From Gnetum montanum (lineage: Eukaryota > Streptophyta > Gnetopsida > Gnetales > Gnetaceae), in NCBI GenBank assembly GCA_015680685.1, contig MNCI01030842.1, forward strand, positions 278-42,126: 41,849 nt of DNA, in the 5' to 3' direction. Position numbers and translations under genes: made by a program. Within the stretch, counting starts at the first letter, position 1. The number at the start of each line of letters is the position of its first letter. The notes under the pieces are model-generated. The model did not search any database. It worked only from the letters and a program-made list of their open reading frames with translations, and was not told the origin of the DNA. This document shows positions 1-12,034 of the stretch, piece by piece.

Positions 1-408
1 TATGGAGTAGGTCCATGTCCATGTTTAATATTACATTGCACACTGATAACATGAAAAGAAATTGGAAAACACTATATGGAGTAGGTCCATATGTTTGCTC
101 AAATTTACATTGGAATCCGGGGAGTTTCCACTAACAGAGATACAAAGAACCAGCAGGTCCATGACCATACATTTCTTAAAGGACGCTTATACATATCATG
201 GAACCGGAACAAAGTTACAGAAACAGAGAGACAGAATCAGTAATTTTCCTAAGAACATAAACGTCAGTAAATTCTCTATACTACCTGAACTCCCCTAGTG
301 GTTTATGGCTAATACGAAGTACTTAAAATTCTGACCATAATATTGTAACGTGCCAAGCTCACGATCTTACAGTGCAACAGATTTCTTGTGCTTGATATCT
401 CTGGTTTC
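1..408. other. 3' flank of the receptor-kinase relic
   Basis: No gene is recognisable. Because the relic at 409-3578 is on the minus strand, this is its downstream flank. A 16-bp direct repeat, tatggagtaggtccat, is present at 1-16 and 75-90. The small plus-strand reading frame at 62-298 has no recognisable motif and I do not call it. Confidence 0.4.
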
Positions 409-3400
409 TTAGAATGTGGAACTTTCCTGAGGAAGTGGCTGTAATTCAATTCCCCTCAAAACTTCCTCGAAATTTCGAGGAAGCCTCCTCGCATTGTCCA
501 TAACACTGATTGACTGCAAAAACAACTCCACCTCTGTCATGGTGGGTCTCATGCGAGCATCTTCTGATGTGCAGCGCAAACCCATCATCAATACCTCGCA
601 TTGTCTGAATGCAAAAAAAACTCCACCTCTGTCATGGTGGGTCTTCTGATGTGCAGCGCAAACCCATCATCAATATTCTTTCCACTGCATCCATTTCTCC
701 CTCATTTTCCATCTCTAATCCTCCTCCGGCTTGATCTGCTATGACCATTATATCCTTCACTTTTTCTCTTCTTTCTTGTGCCGCCGCAAAAACATGGAGA
801 TCCACTTTAATAAAGTTAGATCACCAGAAAACATGTCATCAGTGGGTTTCATTCTGGTCATGACCTCCAAAGTAACCACCCCGAAACTGTAAACATCTCC
901 TTCTCCGATACCCGTTCTCCAACTCCATATTCTACACATGACAACGAAATTACCAATTTACCATTATCGAAATTTAATAAGATGCTCTCCTACCAAGAAA
1001 ATACAAAATTTAGGAAACTATAATACGTGGGGCGATGTAGCCAACAGAGCCTTTTACAGAGGAGGAAGAATTCTTCTCCCTGACATCAGAATTTTCTGCA
1101 TCTCTCCTCAGTCGAGCTATTCCAAAGTCCGGATATTTTNCACTGAAATTGTCGGTGGCTGCGACGAGTTCTTGGAGGGAGAGTTTTAAAAACTGTTCAC
1201 CCAACCTGGGAATCTGTAATTTGGCCTTTTTGGTTTTCCTTTTATGAAATAGGATACCCGTACAAACCAACAAAAGAAAACCAGTTAAAAGGCTGCTAAT
1301 GAGCACAATTTTCAGAATTCTACTGCTCCTGGAAACCTTCACTACTTTACAATGTCCAAGACCTGCACATCTTCCGCATAAGTTTCGATTGCCAAAGAAT
1401 GACCATTTGGTTAAATTCACCTTAATGTGAGAACATGAAATTTCTCCATCAAAGTCATTATAAGACAAATTGACAAACTTAAGGGAAGATAGGTTGAGCA
1501 GAAATCCTGGGACCGTTCCTGTAAAATGGTTGTGAGAAAGATCTATTTTCTGAAGTTGCTTCAATTGGTTTGCAACAGTACTGGAGAGGCTACCACTGAA
1601 AGCGTTGAAAGACACATTAACTTCGTTGGCGTTGAGCCAGTTTATCACGTAAAGTGAAATGTTTCCAGAGAGGTTGTTGTTGGAAAGATTGATAACCTGA
1701 GCCATGCTAAGCCCTCGTATTTCTTTAGGCACGTTCCCGTTCAAAGCATTTCTTGATAAATCAAAATTGATTTGGATGCTTTTCAAATCAGCAACCGCTG
1801 CCGGTATTGGACCGGAGAGATTATTTTTCGGAAGTTGGAGATCTTCAAGTAGGCGGCAGTTGCCTATTTCTTCAGGAATCTTCCCAAACAATAAATTGTC
1901 ATTTAGAATAAGTTTCCTCAGATTCTTCAATTCCCCAATACTTGCAGGGATGGAACCTGACAATGGATTGTGAGAGAGATTAAGATAAGAAAGGGTCTTT
2001 TTTAGCTGAGCCACTTCACGGGGAATTTCTGCATGCAATTTGTTATCACTAAGGACAAGGCCTTGAAGAACCTTCATGTTTGATATTTGGGAAGGGATAG
2101 TACCGGTGAGGTTGTTAGCATGCAAATCAAGCTCAATGAGAAATGAAAAATTTTGTAGACTCACAGGGATCTTGCCTGAGATGAAATTGTCCCCGCCCAC
2201 AACGTTTGAAGCTTTGGCCAAAACTTTCCCAAGTTTAACGGCAATCTCCCTGTTAACCGGTTTTCTTGTATACCCAAGAAATATAGATATGAGCAATTGG
2301 ATAGAGCAGTGAAAATTGGGACAGGGGGACTTAAGTCACTAACTCCACTTGTCAGCACTATTTTCACCGATGTTAATCCACAGTAGATTCCAGTATCCCC
2401 TGATCCAGGACGGAACGGTTCCAGACAATCTGTTACCGGATACCGGATAGGTTAATAGTTTGGAGCCCTGTAACATTTGCCCAGGAATCTGGAATCCTTC
2501 CGACAAACTGGTTATCTGCTAAAGCCAAAGTTTGCAACTCGCTCAGATAACTTACACTTGACGGTAGATAGCCTTCCAGCTTGTTGGAATCTAATTCCAC
2601 AATTCTCAAAGAAGTACAGGTGCCCAAACCATCTGGAATGCCTCCTTGAAGAGAGTTATAGGACAGATAGATTTCTTCTAATCCATGGAAATTTAGAAGT
2701 GAAGGAATCCATCCTTGGAGATTGTTCTCTGACAAGTCCAAACTTATGAGATTAGTGAGATTGGTGAGACAAAGGGGACTGCTTCCGGTAAGAAAGTTTT
2801 GGTGAAAACTATAGATTTCAAGACCGGAGAGTTTTGCAATAGAGCAAGGAACTGAACCCGTGAAATAATTGCTTGCAATGCCAAGATACAACAGATTAGA
2901 TAAGTTGCCAAGCATGGCAGGGATGTCACCGTGAAACTGGTTATAAGAAAGCCCCAGAGCTTCAAGCCCATTCAGTTGTCCAATAAATTGAGGAATTTGG
3001 CCGGTGAAGGAATTGCGGTAGAGATCGAGTGCACGGAGACCCTTGAGCTCATTCAATGATGCAGGTATGTCACCACTGAAAAAGTTATCACATACATACA
3101 AATATTGCAGAGAAGATAAGTTTCCCAGAGATGCTGGAAATGCGCCTTCATGGTTGTTGATGCAAAGATCCAGCCATTGTAGCCTGTGGAGTTTTCCAAT
3201 TGACCAAGTAATTTATCTGAACAACAAGTTGTTGAAAACATCGAGTACCTGTAGGAACAATAAGTTACCCATGTGCAGGGCCATGGAGCCTTGCAATGTT
3301 GCATCTTCCAGAGAAATCTGGACGACCCTGCCAGGATGCTTTTTGTTGAAGCAAGTGATCCCTGTTCAATTACAGGCATTGGGTGAGGATTCATGCCAGT

Positions 3401-3578
3401 TAGCCAGAGTATTGAGTGGGTCTTGAACAATGGCCCTTTTGAATTCCAACAAAGATCTCATATCACCAACTGCATCCGCACTGACCCATGTGAATAGATA
3501 GAAAGAACAAATGCAGCATGCAACAACAAACAACGGCAGAGCTCTGAAGCAATTCATGTTGGTGAAAGGTGGTATCAA
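409..3578 (-). pseudogene. LRR receptor-like kinase pseudogene (LRR-XII-like)
   Basis: A membrane receptor kinase relic. Reading from 3578 (or a second Met at 3557), it shows a hydrophobic signal peptide, an LRR N-terminal cap (SLLEFKRAIVQDPLNTLANW), about twenty plant LRRs with the LSGxIP pattern, a transmembrane segment around 1240-1320 with a basic stop-transfer, then a kinase fragment (DFGIAR, GSVGYIAP, GDVYSFGV, RPTMTEV). Lesions seen: in-frame TGA at 3366-3368 in the cap where Trp is usual, TAA at 3213-3215, a 7-bp duplication (accggat twice, 2435-2448) that shifts frame, another shift near 2200, and a 1-base deletion just before GDVYSFGV. Most of the kinase (ATP lobe to catalytic loop) is missing at the single N at 1140. 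A 95-nt intron (932-1026) splits the APE-region codon, as known for this receptor class; its donor-side base is changed. LRR-XII assignment is inferred from architecture. It cannot make a working receptor. Confidence 0.88.
488..676 (-). repeat. Partial tandem duplication in the kinase C-terminus
   Basis: The segment around 488-594, covering the end of the kinase domain, is repeated imperfectly at 595-676. Shared blocks include aactccacctctgtcatggt and gtgcagcgcaaacccatcat. The second copy lacks about a dozen bases (catgcgagcatc) and other short pieces. It lies inside the receptor-kinase relic and further disrupts it. Confidence 0.75.
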
Positions 3579-5041
3579 ATTGAGACCCAGAACCTTACAC
3601 CAGCATCTCGCAAGATATACTTGGGTAATTTGATGCCAAACATTTTCAAAGTTCAGAATTTCTTATTCTTGGAAGCATTTTGATCATCCCTACCAGAGTA
3701 CGACCCCCCACTTGAGCCGCATTGACTCATTTATTGGGTCGGTTATCGTGTTTCAGATGATTTTCCTGCAGAAGGTTCAATGAAAAAGATGGATCTCTGC
3801 CATGAATGTAACTCCTTTTTCAGCATCGTTATCTTAGTCTGGTGTTGCCGGAATCTTCTTCACTCTTTGGGTTTGTTACGCTGAATATTCCAGGCGATGT
3901 CATTAATGAGTTGGACCCTGACCATCAACTGCAATTGCCCTTCCTACACGACCATTACAGCAGCCAATCAACGTTCTTACTCAAACCCGCATGCTTTGTA
4001 AAACATGAAAGGAAAGGAAACTCTTTTATGATTCTGGTTGTTTCGCTGAATTTCTTTGGCTAATGAGACAGATTACCTGGGCCTCTGGTGCGGATGTTCG
4101 TACTCCTAATCAGACCATCTTCTTTGGTACGTAGACATAGTATTCTTGGAATTAGTTATTAGGAATTTAAATCCATGATCTAGCATTCCGTGTTGAATAG
4201 GTCCCTGCACTTTGGTTTTCATGCTAACGCTCTTTGCTGAGTTAATCCCTCATTTTTAAAGAAAAAAATTAGAGATCATAATCGTTGTCCAAACATTTGT
4301 GCATCTGCCGTGGACCGTGGAGTATACTTCTACTTGTTTAAAACCATGTATAATATAGGGTACTTAGTAGGCGATGCAAAAAATATTTGTTGTTAGAGTA
4401 ATTTGTATCATGTGAGAGGATAATAAAATTTTTGAGTAAGTGCATAGGTTTTAAGATGTTTAGTTATATTGCTTTTTTTAATTATTATTATTATTATGGT
4501 GCATTTATAGCAAAATAGGTTAACTAATGGAGTAAAGATGACCTTCAAAATAACTAAATGATTACATTGGAGGGTGAACTTTAAATAATTGTCTATTGCA
4601 AACTCTCTTCTTACTTGTTAAATATGTATATATTTTTAATTGTTGGTGTATGTACATCTTGTATTATTTCTAAATAATATTTTTCCTTAGTAATCTTTAA
4701 AAGTTTAGTAATACTATATTTTTATTTTACTATTGTGATGGTAAGGTGCTTATTTCTCAAATCATCATAAAATCTTGATTTGAACTTAGGCATAACTACT
4801 CGAAAGAGGTTAGGCTTTTGCTTGCCCATTGACCCTTGTGGGACTCCACCTTGGCAGAATGAGCAATGAGCCTTTGGATGATGATTATTTTCTTTTGCAA
4901 ATAAAAGGTTTTTAAAATGTTAGCTCTACTTTTAATAAGCCAAATGAAACCTCTACTAGCAATCCATTTGCTTTTAACAAGATATGAACCAAGATAATTT
5001 CATATTGATTTTCAAATTTCACTTGTATTTGGTTTACTCAA
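3579..5041. other. Intergenic stretch, no gene seen
   Basis: This is the 5' flank of the receptor-kinase relic up to the edge of E1. About 4380-4740 is strongly A/T-rich. Reading frames are short and without recognisable motifs. The last five bases, ctcaa at 5037-5041, are the candidate target-site duplication of E1; the partner copy is not visible. Confidence 0.5.
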
Positions 5042-6474
5042 TGTAGCGACTGAAAATGTTGACGGCTGGAACAAAATGCCGAGGGGGTGGGGGGGAGAGA
5101 TCGTCGGCCAACCATGATCTTGACCCCGTCTTCGTGAGAGGGCCGTGTTAGATGGGGACGAAAACGGGGCACCCTGAATGGTCTGGTCGATCAAACATGG
5201 ACTTAATCAGTGTCTATATAACCTTTTGCAACGTGTTATTTGAAAAAACAAGACTGATAACGCAAGGAAATGCTTGAATGTGGAAAAGAAAGAAAACAAT
5301 GTGAAGTGCAATAGTAAACAGAAGATAATGTAAGAAAAAAAATGCAGTTAGAAAAGTGCACCGCTTTGAAGCTATGGCCTCACTCTGTCAAGATGGATAC
5401 AAACGATTGCACAGCACTAGGAAGTGCAGAGATCTCGAGAGTAACCAAGATGTGTAGAGTAAGAAGGCTGCACACTCGAATTCAAACTCCGGCGTTAACA
5501 ATGCAAAGTACTACCAAGGTGGTAGAAAGGAGCAGAACAGAGTGTCAGCTGAGAATGCTAACTGTTTACAATTTTAAATAGAAAGCTTACAATGCTTGGG
5601 ATAGAGTTAGAGAGAGAGAGAGAGCCAGTAGTTTGAACGTCGCTTATTGGGGTATTTATAGGACCAGGGGCACGTGAAAGATGTGGCTTGAATGCCACAT
5701 GCCCTGAGCCAATGCTGACTTGTCTGTGTTGCACGTGCTTGCATGACTGTTGGGCGAGCCTACCACACCATAATTACGATTATCACGTCATAATTACATT
5801 GTCAGTGCAACGGTGCAATTAGGTGAGGTGCATTGATGACACGTAACGGCTTGCCACGTCTTGCTATGATTTGTAGCGTAGCATCTTGTTACATGTCTTG
5901 TTGCGTGTGTAGAAAGCCTTTGAAATGCACTATTTGTTTAATGTGTGTTTGCTACGCTACGTAGCATAGTGTAGCGTAATGACTGGCCTTAGTCACAAAA
6001 AGGACGTTAATCTGCAAACTTTGTCTTTTGCAATGTGAAACTTGCGAACTTGTTGATCCCGCCCTTTGAGTTGCCTTCAGTCATTTCCATAGAATTGCTA
6101 CACCTCGCTGCCTCTTGTAGCTTAGCGTAGCGTAGCAGCAAACATGACCTATTTTTGGCCAAGTTCACTGCTTTCTGATGGAAGGAGACATTGCCAAAGG
6201 ACTTGAAGTCGGGCGAACAGATTAGTCATCCAGCTTTTGCTATGCTGTGCTACGTTGCATAGCATAGTGTAGCACTGTGTTTCTGCAATCTTCTTTTGGA
6301 GTTTGCTACACTACATGGCGTAGCGTAGCATAGCAAGAATTCTTGACTTAGAAAACTTGCTAAAGCGGATAGTTTGAGAATCAGGGCATCCATCTCCTGA
6401 AGAACTGTCGTAATGTTGCACGTATTGCAAAGACCTGGTGAAGTAAGAATGTCTTCGAATTTTGGGATGTTTCA
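5042..6474 (-). repeat. E1 3' LTR
   Basis: Boundaries: the minus strand begins TGAAACATCCC at 6474 directly after a polypurine tract, and ends CAGTCGCTACA at 5042. It aligns end to end with the E2 LTR (shared ccctgaatggtc at 5171 and 15767, shared TATA region, shared terminal GAAAA/TACA sequence). The U3 part (about 5870-6350) is full of near-palindromic gctacg/catagc motifs. Length is 1433 bp. Confidence 0.85.
5653..5660 (-). promoter_or_regulatory. TATA box of E1 LTR
   Basis: TATAAATA on the minus strand, followed by CCCC. The same TATAAATAcccc context occurs in the E2 LTR and in the plus-oriented LTR at 22388-23859. A (CT)n run follows about 30 bases downstream (near 5605-5624). Confidence 0.75.
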
Positions 6475-6503
6475 TTGGCCCCTCTTTGTCAATGTCTGGA
6501 GGA
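6475..6503 (-). other. E1 polypurine tract and conserved upstream block
   Basis: On the minus strand caaagaggggccaa (6475-6488) sits exactly against the LTR start, the position of a plus-strand primer. Just upstream is cctccagacattga (6489-6502), which matches cctccaaacgtcaa before the PPTs of E2 and E3. Confidence 0.8.
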
Positions 6504-7529
6504 CTGGCTCGAGAGACGTTAACAAAGAACATGAAACACCTCAGAAGACACGGTGCTAACATTGCCACTTGGTGATTGCCGAGATGTCACTTGGTTGCAC
6601 TTGAGAGTGTTGCATTGGTTTCAGAGGTTTAGGCAGAGAGCAAAGATGAGATTTAGCAGAGTCCCTCGTCGGAGTGCTCATGAGACTCATTTGCGTTTTC
6701 ATATTTACTGGCACTGTTCTACAACCTCTTGTAGGATAGGTGTTTCCTCCCCTAGGATGAGTTACGTTACATCCGTGTAGGGCTTTGACCTGCTTACAAA
6801 TGCTTCTCATGCAGCGAGCTGCGTTACGCACGTCATGGAATTTGCACTCTGGAGTAGCCAAGCTAGTCGAGGCACTCACTTCATGACGCTGTAGCATTTG
6901 CTGCTATGGCGAGTCGGACTCTTGGTCGCACCCTGTAAGTACGATGGAGAGCAAAATAGCCACGATACGAAGTGAGGGCAAAAGGTCTAGCTTGCGGCAG
7001 ACGTTGTTGAAGCTCTTGGACAACTATGCTAGTGCATGGTGTCCAAAGCAGGGAGGCCACTGGTGACCTCGTCAACACCGACGTGGAGGAGCTAGCCTTG
7101 AAGGCACCAGGAGTTGCTGTGAGTGCAGATGCGCTGGAATCCCTGCTAAAGGCATGCATTATCAGTTCAGCTATGGGATCAGCTACCACATAGCTAAACA
7201 TTGAGTGAGTCGAGGCGTTGGTAGGGGGCTGGAGGATGACAATATTGTAGCTAGGCCACAATACTGTTGGAACTCCAACTGCAGGAACTAGCCAAGGAAC
7301 TACCATTAGGGATGTGGGCTATGACGAAGGTAGGTCCGCAGGGCCAGTGTAATGCCATACGACATCTCCAAAGGGTCAGCATGATGCCAAGGGTGGCAGC
7401 GTCGCGTGTGTCCCAGACCGTGTTCCCATTGCATCGTGAACTGCATTCTGGAGCTACAACGTCCCACCCACACGTCGGCATTGTGCATGCTCGTTCGATG
7501 TGTACTTAGCATGGATGCATGCTAGGGAT
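6504..7529. other. E1 3' non-coding region
   Basis: This lies between the tandem array and the PPT. Parts resemble the equivalent E2 region (the catgcagcgagctgc block near 6810 matches catgcagcaagttgc near 17300). Reading frames of 70-140 codons exist on both strands but overlap each other and carry no recognised motif, so I do not call them. Confidence 0.55.
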
Positions 7530-8093
7530 GTGACTCGAACCCAGTTTAAGGTCTTGGTAGGCCGTGTGCTGGTTTAGAGTCCCAGCGGACCGCTATGTTG
7601 GTATAAGGTCCCAACAGACTGTACATTCTAGTTTAACGTCATAGCAGACATGTCATGCCATTTTATAGCCATAGTGGACTAGCTGTGCCAGTTTTACATC
7701 GTAGCGGACGGTTGCCACCAGTTTAACATTGTAGCGGACGCTGTTGGTCGTTGTTGCTAGTTTAACGTCGTAGCGGACAGTTGCCGCCAGTTTAACGTTG
7801 TAGCAGACGTTGCTTGTCGTTGTTGCTAGTTTAACGTCATAGCGGACAATGCTCGATGCCGCTAGTTTAACATAATTGCGGACGCTACTCAATGTTGTTG
7901 CCAGTTTAACATTGTAGCGGATGTTTCTTATTGACATTGCCAGTTTAACATCGTAGCGGATGCTACTCGATGCTGCTAGTTTAACGTCGTTGCGGACACT
8001 GCTCGATGTTGCTAGTTTAACATCGTTGTGGACGCTGCTCGATGACATTGCCAGTTTAATGTCATAGCATACATTGCTTGCTACCGTTGTGCT
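7530..8093 (-). repeat. E1 tandem array, in frame with pol
   Basis: A core like gccagtttaacgtcgtagcg is repeated. Measured between successive agttt cores from 7690 to 8053 the spacings are 30, 39, 30, 39, 36, 39, 39, 36, 36, 39 bases. All are multiples of three. On the minus strand the frame is open from 8093 to 7653 and reads as repeats of VRYDVKLA with short Ser/Thr-rich linkers. That frame is the integrase frame, separated from it only by the TAA at 8094-8096. Tandem repeats between pol and the 3' LTR are known in the Tat group, usually regarded as non-coding. More degenerate copies run on to about 7530. Confidence 0.85.
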
Positions 8094-9200
8094 TTAGATG
8101 TAGTATGGCTTGAGGTACAAGTGATTCACCGAGTTGGTGAACTCATTGTCATCCATGTCCACTAGCTTGAAGGCTCCATTTCCAAAGGCTTTAGTGACCA
8201 TGTAAGGGCCTTCCCAGTTGGCTGAGAATTTGCTCACATGTTCACGGACAGCTCTGAGGACGAGGTCTCCCTTCTGTACTGGTCGTCGATGCGTGTCTGC
8301 ATGGTGCTTTTGCTGCTACTTGCTTTGGTAGTGCTCTATATGTCTCAGCGTCCGTGTGCATTCCTCCTCTACTAAGTTGAGGTTGATGATCTGTGACTCA
8401 TTATTTTGGGCTTCACTCACGACATCCGCAAGGATCATCCAAAGTGATGATACCTGCAACTCAAGAGGCTGTAAGGAGTTTTACTTGTCGTGGTTCTGCA
8501 TGTCGTTCGATAGGCCCATAGAATGTAGAGGATCTACTCATGCCACCGCCTCTTTTTGTTGCCAAGCATCTACTTCAGCAAGTTGATAATGGACTTATTT
8601 GTAGCCTTCGCTTGCCCATTCACCTATGGATAGTATGGGGAGGAGAATGATTGCTTAATGCCTAAGTTGCTACAAAAGGTTTGGGTTTCCATACTACTGA
8701 ATTGTGGTCCATTGTTGGTTACAATAGTCATGGGAAGCCCAAACCTTGTTACGATGTTATCTAGGATGAAATCACAGATTTGCTAAGACGTCGTTTTCCT
8801 TAGGGGAATGGCTTCCATCCACTTAGTAAAGTACTCAGTGGTGGTGATAATGAAGCTATGCCTTGTGGAGGACTTAGGTGTGATAGGCCCTATGAGGTCT
8901 AATCTCCATCATTGGAAAGGCCATGTGATTTGTGTTGGGTATAGGTCCTTAGGTGAGACATGTATGAGATTTGCGTATCTCTGGCACATGTCGCACGTCT
9001 TGACTTTCGATAGGCAGTCATGCTGCATGTGGGACCAATAGTACCCTAGGCATTTGATCTTTGCGACCATAGCCATGGGTGCTATGTGTCCACTGCATAG
9101 CCCCTCATGCACTTCATTAACTACCTTCTGCACTTGCTCTCCACCCACGCATGCCACCAGTATCCCATCGTAAGAACATTAGCATAGGATGTCATTTCCC
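8094..9200 (-). pseudogene. E1 integrase, decayed
   Basis: Integrase inserts the cDNA copy into host DNA. Visible parts in order: HHCC zinc finger (VHEGLCSGHIAP ... VKTCDMCQ, 8909-9157), catalytic core, and a C-terminal domain with the SKFSANWEGPY motif, ending in TAA at 8094-8096. The first catalytic Asp (LDLIGP) remains. The second, in the TDNG motif retained by E2, reads TNNG (Asp to Asn), and the Glu of E2's VEATNK reads AKATNK (Glu to Lys). Stops include TGA in the sequence before LDLIGP, where E2 has CGA. It cannot be active. Confidence 0.85.
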
Positions 9201-10330
9201 ATGAGCATATATTGCCGGGCGCGCTTTCGGATCACATCTCTTTGAGCAGATGTCAATCCACTTGGGGGTTCACCATGTTGTAGGTAGGCTTTAATGTTAA
9301 TGTACCACTCCTGGGTATCCGTAGCGCTGATAGAGGCCATGTGTCTTGCCTGAGTGATAGGCATAGTGCATTCGACAATCGAGGTCAGTAGACTCGTGAA
9401 CGAGTGTGGTGGAATGTTTAATGCAAGGGTAGCTAAGGCATCTGCCATGGTGTTCTCGTTGTGTGGCATGTGTTGCACATCTGTGGTTGTAAATTACTTG
9501 AGCATGCTCTTTGCTAGGTCACAGTAGGGTTGTAGGTGTGTATCTTTGCAGGTGTAGACCTCAATGATTTGATTCACAACCAGCTGCAGATCACCGTGGA
9601 TTGCCATGTTGAATGCGTAGTGTTTGGGCAGTTGAAAGGCCTCTGAGTAGCCCCTCATATTCTACCACGTTATTGGTGCAAGGGAATGTAAAACGATAAG
9701 AAAAGGGATGCATTTCCCTAGAGGGGAACGTAATGATGGCAGCTGCACTACCTCCTCACGCGGTTGAAGCACCGTCGAAGTGTAAGGTAGCTTCTAGGTG
9801 CAAAGGGACAACATTGATAGTGCCAACGTGTTCGTCCAGGAATTCAGAATCTATGGTTGCGTGGTCGTTGATGGGTGAGGCCGTAAGCTACGTTGCTATG
9901 GCTTAACCCTTAGTCAATGACTGGCTTACATAGTGTAGGTCAAACTCTGTGATTATCACTTTCCACCAAGCTATCCTACTACTTTCATACAGGTTGTTAG
10001 TGATAGCCCGAAGTATGTTTCTTTTGCAAATGATGTTGACTACACTGCAAAAGAGGTAGTGCCTCCACTTTTTTAGTGCAAACACTAAGTCAAGGTAGTT
10101 TCTCTCCACTTCGTTGTATCTCGCTTCATGTACTATTAGTGCATGGCTCAGGTAATACACTAGTATCTCAGATCCGTTGTCTTGTTTCTGATATAGCAGT
10201 GCCATGATAGATGTGTCGGAGGTGGCAAGGTAGATGAAGAAAGGCTTGTCCCTTTGTGGCGGATGCACAGTAGGGAGGTGCGAGAGCTTTTCTTTCAAGT
10301 CATCGAAGGCTTGTTGACACTAGATTGTCC
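9201..10330 (-). pseudogene. E1 double RNase H region, decayed
   Basis: The first RNase H (about 9903-10300) follows RT and shows FFIYLATSDTS and the YNEVERNYLDLVFALKKWRHY segment typical of Ty3/gypsy. A second RNase H-like region follows (FDGAS near 9770, FPCTNNV near 9670, and NENTMADALA near 9440), ending in the linker to integrase. A second, archaeal-type RNase H is a published feature of Tat elements; the assignment here is from motifs only. The region is broken by TAG codons and frame changes. Confidence 0.75.
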
Positions 10331-11560
10331 ACTTGAAGTCAACCCCTTTCTTTAAAAGATGTTGCATGGGGTGTAACTTGTCGATCAACTTTGCTATAAA
10401 CCTTCGGATGAACTGTACCCTACCCTATAGGCCACGTAACTGCTTGAGGTTTGTAGGAGGTGCCAAGTTGAAGATGGCCTTGACTTTGTTAGGGTCCACT
10501 CTTATTCCGACCTCTGATACCACGAATCCTAACATGCGTCCGGTTCTCACACTAAAGGCACACTTCTTAGGATTAAGGCATAAGTCATGCATTTGAGGAC
10601 TATCCCTAGATCACGTGGATGATCAGCCATTTCCTTGGAATTGACTGCTATATCATCCACATAGTCATTTAGTATTTCTAGGATGTAGTCGCTAAAGATG
10701 TAAGTCATGGCTCGTTGGTAGGTTGCTCCAACATTCTTGAGCCCAAAAGGCATCATGGTATAATAGAATGTCCCCCATGGGGTCATGAAGGTCGTTGCTA
10801 GTTGATGCTCCAGGTTTATGCGATTTGGTTGTACCCAGAAAATCCATCCATGAAGGATAATAGAGCATGACCAGTCGTAGTGTCGATGAGTTGATCAATG
10901 CTTGGAAGTGGGAAGTCATCCTTGATCGTTGCTTTGTTTAGATCTCGGAAGTCTATGCAGATTCGTATTCCTCCTATTTTCTTGGAAAGCACAATGATGT
11001 TAGACACCCACTCCGAATAATCAACTGCGTGGATGAAACCAGCTTCGTATAGCTTGGTGATTTCATTCCTCACGGATAGCGCAATTTCTGGCTTGACTTT
11101 ACAAGCCTTCTACTTGACCGCTTTCACATGTGGGTCTAGGATGATGTTGTGCTATATTAGCTGTGGGTCTAAACCCCGCATGTCACTGTATGACCATGCG
11201 AAGACTCTGATGTTGTCTTGCAGAATTTTGGCTACATTCTCATGCGTCTGTGCATCTAGGAGGGAGCTAATTTTTAATGTTTTCACTTCCGCTTTGGATG
11301 TGGTTATGGGTGTCTCAACGAGAGGATCCTTAGTTACATCCCTAGCCTCCAAATCTAGGGTTTGGGCTAGATGCTCAGGCCAGTCTAGGGATGCTTCTAA
11401 AGATGCTATGGTGCTAGCTATGGTTGACCCCCAGTCGATTAGGTTTAGGTTCAATTATCTCGTGAGCTTGCCATGTGGACCTGCTATGGCTAACGATATG
11501 GAGAGATCACGATGGATTTCCATTTTTCACTTGACTTGTCAAAATGCGATGAAGGCCTGG
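10331..11560 (-). pseudogene. E1 reverse transcriptase and pre-RT segment, decayed
   Basis: The pre-RT segment holds VFAWSYSDMRGLDPQL (about 11155-11205). RT motifs follow: IRICIDFRDLNKATIKDDFP, FMDGFSGYNQI, MMPFGLKNVGATYQRAM and the catalytic YVDD (near 10655), which is intact. A 1-base deletion relative to E2 near 10817 shifts the frame after YNQI. TAG interrupts the frame near 11110 and 11153. The start of the polyprotein is uncertain; a Met near 11522 is possible. No protease or gag is seen upstream on this strand. Confidence 0.85.
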
Positions 11561-12034
11561 TTAAGAGGCACTTGTTGGTAGCAATCGCATGTAACGAAAA
11601 CTTGCAAAGCAATGACGAGATGTAATCAGCGAAGTACGATGTAGAGATTAACATTTTGCCAGTTTAAAGTCATGGCAGACCATTATGGCATGGAGATGCA
11701 AAGCTGCTAAAACATGAAATGCAGAACCGTCGATGTGAAAAGCGTGTAACTAGTAAAGAATGAGAAATAGCCAATGCGAAATTGTGAACTACGAACACAT
11801 AGCAAATCGATAAATGCTAGTTTAAGGTCTTTTCAAACTGCGAAAGTTGTAACTATGCTAAGGTTTGTTAGTTTAAGGTCTTTTCGGACCTATGACGAAA
11901 AATATTTTTTATTATTTTTTCATTTCTTGAGAAAGTAAGCGATTAGCTTGGAGCGTGTCAAGGTTTTAAATGCTATCAGTGCCTCGATGTCATGGCGAGC
12001 ATGCTACGTTGTACGGTGCAATTTGCATTAAATG
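11561..12034 (-). repeat. Pol-flanking short repeats on the 5' side of E1 pol
   Basis: Copies of the same repeat family as the 3' array occur here at about 11659 (gccagtttaaagtcatggca), 11818 and 11868 (agtttaaggtcttttc). The last two match the gaaaaggccttaaact repeats after the E3 protease. So pol in E1 is bracketed by one repeat family. An A/T-rich stretch lies at 11895-11935. No coding is seen. Confidence 0.6.

Noticed and set aside
938-1189. Plus-strand frame of 83 codons over the kinase region
   Set aside because: It is opposite to the clear kinase frame and includes the N; no motif.
6881-7512. Minus and plus frames of 70-140 codons in the E1 3' region
   Set aside because: They overlap each other in different frames, show no motif and lie where Tat elements have non-coding sequence.
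7653-8093. CRISPR-like array
   Set aside because: Repeat units are degenerate, adjoin with variable linkers related to each other and lie inside a plant retrotransposon; there are no unique spacers or cas genes.
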